Assembly (NCBI RefSeq): GCF_001949145.1
Contig: NW_019091499.1
Span: forward strand, 235,821-299,820
Origin: Acanthaster planci
Lineage: Eukaryota > Echinodermata > Asteroidea > Valvatida > Acanthasteridae
Direction of reading: 5' to 3'
DNA: 64,000 bases
Part shown: positions 34,601 through 44,100 of the stretch, in pieces
How the letters are laid out: every line of letters starts with the position of its first letter
How positions within the stretch are numbered: position 1 is the first letter of the stretch
The notes under the pieces: generated by a model
Seen by the model: only the letters and a program-made list of their open reading frames with translations
The model's database searches: none
Told to the model about the DNA's origin: nothing
Program-made: the position numbers and the translations under genes

Positions 34601-37130
34601 AGAAAAGGGGTCTTGTAGAAAGTGTTTCATAACTCTACAGTCATGACAGTGCCTTAAACATCCTAACTATTCGATCAGCCTTGGCCTTCTGGGGTATTTT
34701 GGCTATTTAGAAACCCTGCCAGATGACTCAGTCTGTCTAAACTTTGGCTTGCCTCCATAATGTATTTAGATACAGGTATAACAGGTCAACTCTCCCCCAA
34801 GGCCAAACAGCACAAGATCCAATGTTGATATTGTTCAATGGGAGCAGCTCTCATTATCTCAATACAGCTATGTGTAGTGTGTTAGGCAGCTGTTGACTGC
34901 CCAGTGAAGCAAAGCGTGCATACACCTGCTGCAGTATGTTGGGTCTCTCAGGGTTAGGGTTAGGATTAGGCCAGTTTGATACATGTACATGTAACTGCTA
35001 ATGTGCATATTACACCAGTAGATGGGTACAGTGTACCTTTGAGTATCATGTACCATTCCAAATGTCCTGTTGTTCTGTATGACGTGTTTCATCATGGAGA
35101 TGATCCTCTGATTGAAGAGATGGAGGGGCAGTGTTTGGCCAGGCAACAAGATGACCCCTGGAAGGTGCAGGAGGGGCAGCGAGATGAAAGTGTCTTCATC
35201 AAGGACTGTCCGACCACTGTATTCCTCCAGGTCAGAGCCAAGGTACTGCATGTACATGTAGGAAGAATGAGAGAGATCAGAATGAAGTACACAATGTACA
35301 CATGCATGCATTTCAGTGATGTGGCATTACATGTACATTACAGTACTGTGGTGTTACACTGTACATGTTCATGTACTAAACGTTAGATCTAACAGTACTG
35401 TGTATGTAATACTCCCCTACATACCGGTACATGTTACATCTGCTGTAATTAGGTACATGTATTTAATTCAGCCACTGCAAACTTTCAGCTCAAAAATCTA
35501 AATGTGTATGGGCCACGGGCAAAATTCTACGTGTAATTATCCAGTACAAACACAATGTTGTAGTTCTTCCCATTTTTTTACTACCACTACTATTGGCAAA
35601 GAAGACCATTAAATTCCAATGATGCAAGTAATTTACATGTACTGCACTTTTGAGTGGTTCTCAGCTGGAATTTTCATAATGCTCAGCAGGATGACAACAG
35701 TCCCTAAACTGCGCCAATCCCACACAAAAATACAAACTTTCTTTAACTTTCTTTAGTGACCAGTTTTAACGTTTGATGCCAAAACTACCGTAAAAATGGC
35801 AAAAATTGGCCCTTTCAGGGCTTGTTCAATTTATTCTACTATTCTGGCTAAACCAACGGTATGTGGATTAGAAATTGAGAACTTAGCGTAATGTTGCTAT
35901 TATCTAACACACGTTACATTTGATCATACTTAATAAGTATACTAAAGGTATTCTCACACTATACGGTATATTGTATCTCTGGTGCTTTCAGAAAAAACAA
36001 CTAGCTAAATAGTCCAGGAAGCAAAGAAAATTAAATAATTAACTACAGTACCAACAAGGGGGATAGGGATGGGGATGGAGATGGGGGTGGGGATGGGGGT
36101 GGTGGGAAGTGCAACAAAACATCAAACAGCTGTCCAACTTAACCCTTACAGCCTAAACTTACAGAGTGGGCAGTTGGAAGTGAGGGGTCATAGGTTATCT
36201 TGGTAGGGCGTTTCTCTACTCGATCATGGTCCCGTCTGCTTCTGATACGCAGGTGAAGACGACGCAAAAAACCTACATGAAGATGATCCTCCTCTTCTGT
36301 GAAATGGTCATCAAATTGACACAGAAAAAGACAACAAAATTACTCATTTAAATGCTGCACATATAAATGTACATGTACACACACACATCAAACATATTTA
36401 TACTTTTAGATTTTACACTGACAATAAACCAGAATAAATTATCAACAATGTATACTAACCAAAATAATGTTATAAGATTTAATTCAGGGTTGGCAATTTT
36501 TTTATCACTTTATATCAGATTATTTTTTTTCCTTAATCAAGATTAGTTACTATAAGGGTGTACATGTAGTCTTCTACAGGTACATTGTACCGGTCCCTTC
36601 CAAAGCAAACACACATTTCTGCATATTTTGTAGCAAAACAAAACAACAATGAGTGGTTTAACCCTAACACTCCTCAATCCTTCACCTGTTGGAGGACTGA
36701 GGAGTGTTAAGATTAATTAAAAACCACTTTTATCTTTGAACTTCACAGATGATACCGGTCCATGTATCTGCATCTACAAAATATTCAAGAAAGGTCACCT
36801 TTAAATGTTGAGACTTGTACTTGCGTAAACCTATGTCATTAATAACTTGATTAGGCCCGAGTGATGTCTAAGCTATATAGCTATGGTATTATAGGCAGGA
36901 TAGGCATGATACATGTACATGATGTAGGCCTCTCTGATGGACATTCGGAACGTGTGGAAAAACTACGCTTAACACAGAACTGAATGACGATCCTGAAAAC
37001 CTTCTTCTTCCGGAGAATCGGCCTCTTCTTGATCTCCCATGCTATTCCCACTTTCCTCCTCGCTCAACTCTTCTTCGAGTTCATGTACCGGTAACAACTG
37101 CTCCTCATCTTCGTCCATGTCGTCGGCCAT
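25467..37130 (-). CDS. CRBN: Cereblon, complete, ten coding exons
   Basis: Cereblon is the substrate receptor of the CRL4 (DDB1-CUL4) ubiquitin ligase and the target of thalidomide-type drugs in mammals. Ten exons join in phase: 37130-37001, 36296-36163, 35245-35037, 34582-34418, 33371-33147 (one base missing), 29691-29604, 28844-28729, 27839-27778, 26587-26456 and 25635-25467. They give about 476 aa against 442 in human. The order is an acidic N-terminus, [20 protein letters not shown], the LON-like region ([12 protein letters not shown] ... GTTAEIF ... [13 protein letters not shown]), the helical DDB1-binding region, then the CULT domain. Zinc-ligand pairs are kept: C362/C365 and C429/C432 (human C323/C326 and C391/C394). 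The drug-cage tryptophans are W418, W424 and W438 (human W380, W386, W400). Assignment is secure. Confidence 0.95.
26456..26587 (-). CDS. CRBN: CRBN exon 9 (CULT domain core)
   Basis: The exon encodes [40 protein letters not shown] and WFPG, nearly identical to human through [20 protein letters not shown]. Human His378, part of the glutarimide pocket, is Asn here (QENSW). The preceding acidic residue and the cage Trp are kept. The acceptor is CAGGTACCTGCAG-like (exon from 26587) and the donor CCTGG|GTGAG. Confidence 0.9.
26588..27777 (-). other. CRBN intron 8
   Basis: This intron contains the second TTAA-flanked MITE (26839-27432) with its 35-N gap. The rest is noncoding. Confidence 0.6.
26839..27432. 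mobile_element. TTAA-flanked MITE, piggyBac-like, copy 2 (contains a 35-N gap)
   Basis: TTAA lies at 26839-26842 and 27429-27432, with ends CCACTTTGTGCC and CCACTACCAGCC read inward. It is inverted relative to the copy at 749-1336, with long matching blocks such as CTTTTCAATAGGGGCCAAAT. The N run (27055-27089) falls where copy 1 has about 40 bp (around 1090-1135). Confidence 0.75.
27778..27839 (-). CDS. CRBN: CRBN exon 8 (first zinc Cys pair)
   Basis: This 62-nt exon encodes [20 protein letters not shown]. The CTRC pair supplies two ligands of the structural zinc of the CULT domain (human CKQC). The acceptor is TTTGATGCAG and the donor TTTTCAG|GTGAG. Confidence 0.85.
27840..29603 (-). other. 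CRBN introns 7 and 6 (around exon 7)
   Basis: At about 28295-28330 lies the block AATAATATTTATAAAGCGCA, a repeat head that I recall as widespread in marine invertebrate genomes. It is followed by about 200 bp of probable element body. No other structure stands out. Confidence 0.45.
28729..28844 (-). CDS. CRBN: CRBN exon 7
   Basis: The exon encodes [20 protein letters not shown] then [18 protein letters not shown], against human [20 protein letters not shown] then KIGSAIQRLRCELDIMNK. The acceptor is GATTGCAG and the donor GCAAG|GTGCGG. Confidence 0.88.
29604..29691 (-). CDS. CRBN: CRBN exon 6
   Basis: The exon encodes [20 protein letters not shown] and then FHTLPSNPS, against human [20 protein letters not shown] and DSLPSNPI. 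The acceptor is TTAATCAACAG and the donor CTTCTG|GTAGA. It is 29 codons plus one base. Confidence 0.85.
29692..33146 (-). other. CRBN intron 5
   Basis: This is the largest CRBN intron, with no supportable coding exon. ACATGTAC words are rarer here than elsewhere, except for a cluster at 32560-32660. Confidence 0.55.
33147..33371 (-). CDS. CRBN: CRBN exon 5, with one-base frame break
   Basis: Entry from exon 4 gives [20 protein letters not shown], aligned to human [20 protein letters not shown]. The exon ends [20 protein letters not shown] then WVYEMYDA, aligned to human [20 protein letters not shown] then WLYSLYDA. These two segments lie in different frames. The exon is 225 nt where 226 would keep the frame, so one base is missing between about 33315 and 33275. 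This part of cereblon contributes to DDB1 binding. Confidence 0.82.
34418..34582 (-). CDS. CRBN: CRBN exon 4
   Basis: The exon encodes [20 protein letters not shown] and then [21 protein letters not shown], matching human [20 protein letters not shown] and [21 protein letters not shown]. The acceptor is TTGATGGTTAG and the donor GATGG|GTGCG. Confidence 0.88.
35037..35245 (-). CDS. CRBN: CRBN exon 3 (start of LON-like domain)
   Basis: The exon begins [18 protein letters not shown] (human YLGADMEEFHGRTLHDDD) and includes [15 protein letters not shown]. The acceptor is CATGCAG and the donor CAAAG|GTACAC. A GT inside GGAATG|GTACAT looks like a donor but gives the wrong phase for exon 4. The chosen donor gives MVHDTQSHDMRTG across the joint. 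Confidence 0.85.
36056..36112 (+). repeat. G-rich (GGGGAT)n-like microsatellite
   Basis: Repeated GGGGATGGGGATGGAGAT and GGGGGTGGGGATGGGGGTGG words on the plus strand give at least six G-runs of three or more. It could form a G-quadruplex on the non-template strand relative to CRBN. It lies in CRBN intron 2, about 50 bp from exon 2. Confidence 0.7.
36163..36296 (-). CDS. CRBN: CRBN exon 2
   Basis: The exon encodes [20 protein letters not shown] and then [12 protein letters not shown] followed by [12 protein letters not shown], which matches human INFDTSLPTSHT. The acceptor is ATTTCACAG and the donor CACTCT|GTAAG. The Arg-rich middle is not present in human cereblon and accounts for part of the extra length. 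Confidence 0.8.
36297..37000 (-). other. CRBN intron 1
   Basis: Noncoding. It contains an inverted pair around 36660-36715 (TAACACTCCTCAATCC and its inverse GGACTGAGGAGTGTTA), a hairpin with a 16-bp class stem. Confidence 0.5.
37001..37130 (-). CDS. CRBN: CRBN exon 1 (acidic N-terminus)
   Basis: The exon encodes [20 protein letters not shown] and then a run of acidic residues ending DSPEEE. The donor is GAAG|GTTTTC, a weak but phase-correct site. It leaves one base that joins AA of exon 2 as Glu. An acidic start is typical of cereblon. Confidence 0.75.
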
Positions 37131-37144
37131 GTCTGGTGTTTACA

Positions 37145-37557
37145 TACGGAGCTCTGAAAGTGCCATCTGACATGTTGACATCCTGACATTGTTTCTCGGG
37201 ATAACGACATGCACGATACATGCAAGATGTTCACAACTTGAGGTAATTTATTGCGAGATGACAACACCGTAAAAGTTGGATGGCGACATCCTGGGATAAT
37301 TTATCATAGAAAGACGACATCGTATAAACAATTGGATGACGACATCCTGAAATAGTTTATCATGGAAAAACGACATTGTAAAAGGGTAGACATCACACTT
37401 GCTGGATGTCGTCGTCACGGAATGAATTATCTAAGGATGTCGTCATCCCATGATAAATAATCTCAGGATATCAACGTCTTGTCTTTATTATGTCGTCATC
37501 CCAAGAAAAAATATGTCAAGATCTCGACAAGTTGGATGGCACTTTTAGAGCTCCGTA
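37145..37557. mobile_element. 413-bp MITE with TTTACA target duplication, at the CRBN start
   Basis: The left terminus TACGGAGCTCTGAAAGTGCC and the right terminus read inward (TACGGAGCTCTAAAAGTGCC) form near-perfect TIRs. Identical 6-bp TTTACA repeats flank the element at 37139-37144 and 37558-37563. The interior is made of diverged repeats of GATGACGACATCCTG with TTTATCATGG spacers, in direct orientation on the left half and inverted on the right half. It encodes nothing. It ends 14 bp from the CRBN ATG. Confidence 0.8.
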
Positions 37558-37574
37558 TTTACAGGTTTACATTG

Positions 37575-37645
37575 CGTGATTTCTCGCGCGATTAAAATTT
37601 GTGACGGTATTTTAAGTCACGTGATCAAGACTGACCAATAACGCT
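37575..37645 (-). promoter_or_regulatory. Candidate CRBN core promoter elements displaced by the MITE
   Basis: Just outside the MITE lie a palindromic CG-rich word (TCTCGCGCGA), an E-box TCACGTGA at 37617-37624 in AGTCACGTGATC context (resembling CLEAR/USF sites), and CCAAT at 37635-37639. Such words are common in TATA-less housekeeping promoters. Function is inferred from position only. Confidence 0.35.
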
Positions 37646-38149
37646 AAACCCCGTGTAGCAGACGATAAAATCGCTCCGTGGATATGGTGTTGTATCCTCT
37701 TCAATGCAGTCACTTACAATAGCTAGTAGATACGAAATCAAGACTGTCACGATCAGGGCACCATACTTGTTTGCCTACTTCGACATGTGTCAACAGATAT
37801 CGATTTCTTCGGTCACGTCACTTCAATTGAGAAAAACCGAAGAAGAGCTACCGAATACCGGTACTGCTGGCTTGCTTAAATGACAGACGTGACAGATGAC
37901 CGAAACAAATGATTTTTTGTGTTGTCAGAAGACGAGTATGATGAGCAGATGAGAAAGGAGTGCAACAAAACAATATTTTTATACGAGTTCAGCTGTGAGT
38001 ATTCACGGGGCCTAGGCTAAGTATAGTACTAACGAAGGGCTTAGCCTTAGAGTAGACCCATGCCATGGTATAGGCTATGGCCCTCGATGCGATATCGGAT
38101 AGCGTAGGCTTCATGTACCTGTATTACCGGTTTCACAGTGCTCTTACCC

Positions 38150-38193
38150 GGGTAATCTCGGGGTTAACGAAAAAATTAACTCCGAGATTACCC
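38150..38193. repeat. Hairpin within a TAACCCGGG-type repeat
   Basis: GGGTAATCTCGGGGTTAA pairs with TTAACTCCGAGATTACCC across a short A-rich loop, with one mismatch in 18 bp. Surrounding sequence to about 38410 contains more CCCGGGTAAT / GGGTTAACCC words and opposed TTCACACA / TGTGTGAA blocks. The hairpin is therefore probably part of a larger foldback element. Confidence 0.55.
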
Positions 38194-39236
38194 AGCATCT
38201 TGGAGCGTTCACACACAACACTTCTCGGGATTAGAAATTCTCCAGGTTAACTGCCTCAAAACCCCACTTGACCCGGGTAATTTCTAACCCCGCTCCGGAG
38301 GTGGGTTAACCCACCAAGCTCGGTCTTAACGGCGGCCTTGAGACGATTCTCCGGGTTGCCTTTGGATGTGTGAATGCTCGCCTAGTAATCCAACCCAGAT
38401 ATGTTTGCCTATGGTTTGTTGAGCTGTCTGCGTGCTCTCTGCTTGCTCGGGAAAAAAATCATGGCATGATGTCATTTCTAAATACACTGATTGGGCTGCA
38501 ATGACGTAACTATCTTCCATAGCTGGTACCTTGTTACAGTGGGTTTACGTCCGTCTGGTAACTTGTATTATTTATTTGTTTGCTGCTTAATAAATTACAG
38601 GGCACCAGTCTTGACTGCTACAATAATGTGTATATATGATACGCCAAGGGTGCATTCCACCAAATCGTTGTATTTCTGTGCGCCATCTCATTAATATTTT
38701 GTGATCCCACAGGCTTTTTACAATAAGACAGGCCATAATCAGGAGGCGTCATAGAAATATTTCTATAAATCCTGAATTTGGGACTGATACATGTAGTTGC
38801 CAGTTCGGGGCATTTCTTTCACAAAAAGCCCCAAATTGCGGACCTATTTTGGATAGAGGCAGGAGGCTACATTCAGAAATAAACGCTTAGTTTTACTGCT
38901 ATTTTGGGGTAATATTCGTTCAAAGGCGAATTAAAAAGAAAATTTTGTGGCTAAACAAAAAGTGATCTTCTGGCCATAATCTTGAATTTCCAGTGAAAGA
39001 ATGGAGGCCAACCTCTTCACGAGAGTCAATAGGCGGCGCTATTTTGGTCCGATTTTGCACTGTTTTCCATGGGCGTGTATTTGGTGTAGTGCAACCCCAA
39101 GTGACTCAGCGCAATGGATTGTGGCAGGGCAAAGGTCAAGCAATAACTATTCTCCGGGTATGCAAAAAAAATTTGCGCCTATGATTATAAGAGGGCGTGC
39201 CGAAGATTTCACCACGCTGACTGAAAATTGTGTATA

Positions 39237-39585
39237 GGATGTGTGGCTAAGGATGGAGTTGTAGTGAGGGTCCGTGCCACACTAGTAGGGCTAGTATAAC
39301 ATCATCATGATCAGGCCTTATAGTATAAGGCTATATTAATTATGGCCGGGTATAGTCCCAGACTCCCAATGCATGTCATACCAATCAGACTTGACAACAG
39401 GTGGCAACTGGATGTGTGGCTAAGGATGGAGCAGTAGTGAGGGTCCGTGCCACACTAGTAGGGCTAGTATAACATCAGCATGATCAGGCCCTATAGAATA
39501 AGGCTATATTAATTATTATGGCCGGGTATAGTCCCAGACTCCCAATGCATGTCATACCAATCAGACTTGACGACAGGTGGCAACT
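39237..39585. repeat. Direct tandem duplication, unit about 175 bp
   Basis: Unit 1 (39237-39409) and unit 2 (39410-39585) both start GGATGTGTGGCTAAGGATGG and end CAGGTGGCAACT. They differ by a handful of substitutions and one 3-bp insertion (AATTATTATGG against AATTATGG). The copies are abutting and young. Confidence 0.85.
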
Positions 39586-40614
39586 GGCGACTATACGGTC
39601 ACGCACGTTAATCATTCTGATGTTCATGACAGCTAAAACTTAAAGTAAACATTTGCAAATTTACATGTCTACATGTAGGTCATGGGTTACATGTAGTCAG
39701 GTTAGTGTAGTGGTTCTTTCTGATCCTCGCCTGCCACCTCTGTAGCTGGGGTTCCGATTTTCTGCATGGTCCACAGGTGGATTGGGTTTTCAGTTCAACA
39801 TTGTACCTGATTCAATGGGTTTTACCTAGCTCTACTGAGTGGAGCATTAGCAAATTCCTCTTTTTTGATTTTGGACAGGATTGTCATACTAATGCTCTAC
39901 GCCTGTACATGATATAGTAAGGTGAAAACAGTTTTCAAAAATTCCCAAGACTCACCAAAATACCTATATCACCACCTACTGGCTTCCATAAATGCCAACG
40001 TCTAACGGTTGGGGCTTCAATGATATTTCTGACTTCAAAATCCGACCGTGTTCGATGGACACACACGTGACACAAACTTTTCGCCACCTGTTCCTTTCAA
40101 ATGCGCAGACCAAGATTTGAATCCGCATTAACACTATGGGCGAAACATGGTCCTCCCAGAAACATGTATGAGTGGCCTATACGTGGTCTGGGCACAAGAC
40201 TTGTTGATTTTGACAGTAGGGAGAGCTACCAATGACTGTTTCGTGGTGGAAAATGCAGGCCCATACTTGCTGCATGCGTGTTGAACAGACAGTTGCAGAC
40301 ATTTTTAAGACGTCAGTCATCTTTACATTGATCTCAGGATATGTGGTTAACTGTCTGGACAAATGCAGTGCGCAGTTAATGCCCTCCAAAAATTGCAACT
40401 ATCCGTACAACGCACAAGCAGCGAGTAAGGGCCTACATTTTCCACCCCGAAACAGTCGTTGGTAGCACTCCCAACAGTAGGCTAGTGAACACAGTTTTGT
40501 TACAAAAATTTTCAGTGAGCACAGTTTGAAGAAGATTCCCCCCACCATATTAACAGTGTCTCCCCATGTTTAATGGCATTACAGCAACAGCTACTGTAAA
40601 AGAGATATATCAGA

Positions 40615-40789
40615 TAAGTCTTATCGCTAATACTGCATGAATGATTTGGCACAACAGTAGGAAGGCACTATGGGAAGGGAAAAGGGGCCAAGAAAGAAAA
40701 AGGGGCAAAGTTTGCCCTCTTTTCCTTCCCAAGATGGTTTCCTACCATTGTGCAAAATTAACCCTGTGTGGTATTATCAATAAGGCTTA
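40615..40789. mobile_element. Palindromic MITE (TAAGYCTTAT termini) upstream of DNAJB9
   Basis: The left end TAAGTCTTATCGCTAATACT and the right end read inward (TAAGCCTTATTGATAATACC) are matched. Further inside, GCACAACAGTAGGAAGG matches GCACAATGGTAGGAAACC. The purine-rich centre pairs with the pyrimidine-rich CTTTTCCTTCCC. A shortened relative lies at 9991-10066. It ends about 130 bp before the DNAJB9 ATG. Confidence 0.6.
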
Positions 40790-40920
40790 CAGACAGATAC
40801 ACAAAACATATTTCGAAGTGAAACTCACATTCTAGAATTATCAGCTTTAACCCTCTTTATTAATTCATCTTGAGGGCATTCATTTCTGCATGTTGCAGGT
40901 GTGTTTCACTAGGTGATCAA

Positions 40921-41140
40921 ATGCAGTACCAAATCATCTTGGCCTTTGGGGCCACAACATTGAGCATTCTACTGTTGCTGGTCGAGGGCAAGGGGGAAGA
41001 CTACTACAAGCTCCTTGGGGTGAAGCGTACAGAGACAGACAGAGGGATTAAGAAAGCTTTCCGGAAGCTGGCCGTGAAATATCATCCCGACAAGAACAAG
41101 GACCCTGATGCTGAGGACAAATTTGTGGAAATTGCCAAAG
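40921..41140 (+). CDS. DNAJB9: DNAJB9 exon A (signal peptide and most of the J domain)
   Basis: The exon runs from ATG through VEIAK and ends CCAAAG|GTACATG. The upstream in-frame ATG at 40870 would add a 17-residue N-terminal extension that spoils the signal peptide and lies before a likely acceptor, so I prefer 40921. Confidence 0.88.
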
Positions 41141-44100
41141 GTACATGTACATGTAGATGCATTACAGGTAGACTCATGTGCCTGTTGCATATGTATGTAG
41201 ACACATTACAAGTACATGTACATGTAGATTCATGTGCCTGTTACATTTGTACATGTAAATGTATGTGCATGCATCTCAGCACCGTAAACTGGCAGTTGAA
41301 GTAGAAATTGACATTTTGTGTTGCCTACAGTACAATTGTTTCCTTAGCCTTCGTGTCCTTGATGATTTTACATGTATACACTGGCTGCATACATGTACTT
41401 CATTCCTTGATACTTCAATATGCTTGAAACCTTGCTTTGGATCGGCAGGATTAAAGATCATATTGAGACATGTATGACATAAACTGTAAATACTGAGCTT
41501 AAAAGACAAACCTTTAAAAATATCAGAATTAAAATAAGCTAAAGAACAATGCTGAAATAGATTTCAAAACTTGCCTTTTGTAAATTCAATCTACATGAAC
41601 ATGTAATGAGATTACAATCATACATGTACCAGTAACTGTTTGTATTAGCATTAAAATTTCTGTACAGTTGTATTTTGAGAGGCTTAGAAATCAATTTCAC
41701 ATTGAAGGTCAAATGTGTTAAATGTGGCTACTATATCTGTATCAATGGGTCAGATAATTCAGGGGCCAGAATTGTCCTGATTGTTACGGATTTTCAGATG
41801 TGTTGCAAAATGTACATGTATTCAGGATATATGCACGTACACTGTAGATGTTCTGTTTCACTAGGCTTTGCCAGAACTACGAGTATTATTTCCCAAATTT
41901 GAAATTTGTTCGCTCTTGTGTTGTTACTCCAACGGAATGCTGCTGAACTTTCAGGGTATGGTGTTTTAACACTGTTAAGACTCAGCACAGCTCCCAACTT
42001 TTATGTATGGTACATACGTGCCATGCACTTACACGTACTGTCTGTGCATTCGATTATGACTGTTTTATCAAAGCTGTTTTTTTATTAAAAATACTTGACA
42101 TTCTGGCATTTAGTTTATAATCAGTTTCTCATTTAGGGAACATCTCTAAGGCACCATTTGTTTCTGCTGCATGCATTATCAATTATTTAAATGACTCATA
42201 AAATTAGAGATCATGGTTGAGATCTTTAAGTTGGCAGATGCCTGAAAAACCTGGAAATGTTTGTAAGCTCGAATGTCACACGGAAAAAAGGTGGTGAAGG
42301 AGAAGGTGATTTATTGTAATTTAATCAAACAAATCAACAAGCGGGGATACATGTACATTTACAAACAGTACATGTACATGTACTTCAGGTACACTTGTGG
42401 TGTTATACATGGAAATTGCTAACATGGAGAATTGAAGGACACACTTCAAGGAGACACATTTTCCCCAGAGTTTTTAGTTTTTGTGGGGAATGCTTCTGTC
42501 ACAGTGCATTTGAATGGCTTGTGACTTTGCCTGAGGCTGGATGATCATGACTCGTGATGTCCTTATAATGATGGACCTGTAAGGACTTGTTACAGACTTG
42601 CAGACAATTTTACTTCTTGACATCAATTTACATGTACATGCCTTGTGTCTTTATCTTTGAATACCAGCTTATGAGGTGCTCTCAGATCCAGAAAAGCGGA
42701 AACTGTATGACCAGCTGGGAAGAGAACAGTTCGAGAGTTACAGTAATCGAGGTGGTGGAGGACCCAGCCCGGGATCTCAAGGAGGGAGCTTCAATTACAG
42801 ATCGTTCTTCAAAGATTTTGACAGCAGTTTCAACACCTTCAGGAATAGGAGATCGACAGGAGATCACCGTAATTCGGGAAAGAGGGCCAGTGGCTTCAAC
42901 TTCTTTGCAGACGATTTCTGGGAGGATTTTGATGAGGATTTGTTTGGCTTTGGCAGTTTTAGGCCTTCAAAAAACAACAGAGCAGGAGTAAGTCAGCTTT
43001 TAGGAATATGCTTTAACTTCTCCAAACTAGCGCCTTAACCCTCTCTTAACCCTCAGAAAAAGCTACCTGGAGGTTTTGCAGACTAAATCAAGCATAGCCT
43101 ATTCACTTGTCATAGGAGTTGATACTCCTTTTAAAACTAAAATACATGTATGTGCTGCGTAGATTTTTGTTCTTGTTTCTCAAACTAGTGACTTCTGATA
43201 CCCCAAACAATGTAGTAACCCATGCATTTTGATGCATTTTTATTCAGGATAGTAACAGTCAGGGGCATTCCAGATACTATTTACATAAACCTCCATATTG
43301 TTGTTCATTCTCTCTGGACAAAATACATGTACATGTACAACTGTACATTGTACATGTACATAGCATCAAGGTCAAGCATTAACCTGTCATCTATTTGGCC
43401 CTGGCCAATTCCCGCAAAAGTGGAAAATTATCACCTTGGTATTGACTTCATAACAAAGCTAAAGGGACCAGACAAATGACTTTTTTATAACCGGGACTTT
43501 GTTAGAAAATCAGTGGGAAAAGGCAAGAGTATTGGAATTCAAAATATAAGGTTTCTCAGAAATCGCTCTTGTACATGTACATTGTAAACTGTATTCCTAA
43601 TTCAGTAACAAGAAGGAGAATCATTAATGGAGCTGATGAAAGCTTGACCAGTGTCCCCTTGTGCATGAATTTGCCTCTCTTTCTTATTTTCTTCTGTCCT
43701 TGCTTGTGTGTGCAGAACCACAGAGGGTCCCATGATTCCTTCTTTGGCGACCTGTTTGAGGATGTGGCATTCGCCGAGTTTCCGTCTACTGTGCGGACTT
43801 CTCATCATTTCACCACAACAACACACAGACATGGTAAGATCATTAGAGCAGTCGTCATTGTGATACAGGGTTTGAAATGGTTATCAAGTCATGTTGAAAC
43901 ACCGAGCAGTGTTCAGTGGAAAGAATTAATGGTTGCTGTTAGTTGCAGTATTCTCCACAAGGAAAAACTTTCATTAGTAATAGAGTGGCCTAAATACATG
44001 TACTTGCAAGCCATTTCCAACTCGCCTCCTGATTCATAAAAGACCCTGTGGGTTGCAAATGATTCGGTGAAAATTGCTGCTGTGTACTTTGTGTGTACTT

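Larger units (their letters stand above)
33372..36162 (-). other. CRBN introns 4, 3 and 2 (around exons 3 and 4)
   Basis: Noncoding apart from exons 3 and 4. It includes a short telomere-like block at 34950-34970 and a G-rich microsatellite at 36056-36112. Confidence 0.55.
37646..40898. other. Divergent intergenic region between CRBN and DNAJB9
   Basis: This holds a foldback at about 38130-38410, a direct tandem duplication at 39237-39585 and a MITE at 40615-40789. ACACACGTGACAC near 40060 has an ACGT core like XBP1/ATF6-type sites, but it is about 850 bp from the DNAJB9 start. No coding exon is seen. Confidence 0.5.

Noticed and set aside
34868-35036. Extension of CRBN exon 3 beyond 35037
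   Set aside because: The frame stays open, but the GTACAC donor at 35036 gives a phase-correct join to exon 4 that aligns with human cereblon. The extra sequence contains an ACATGTAC cluster and no similarity.
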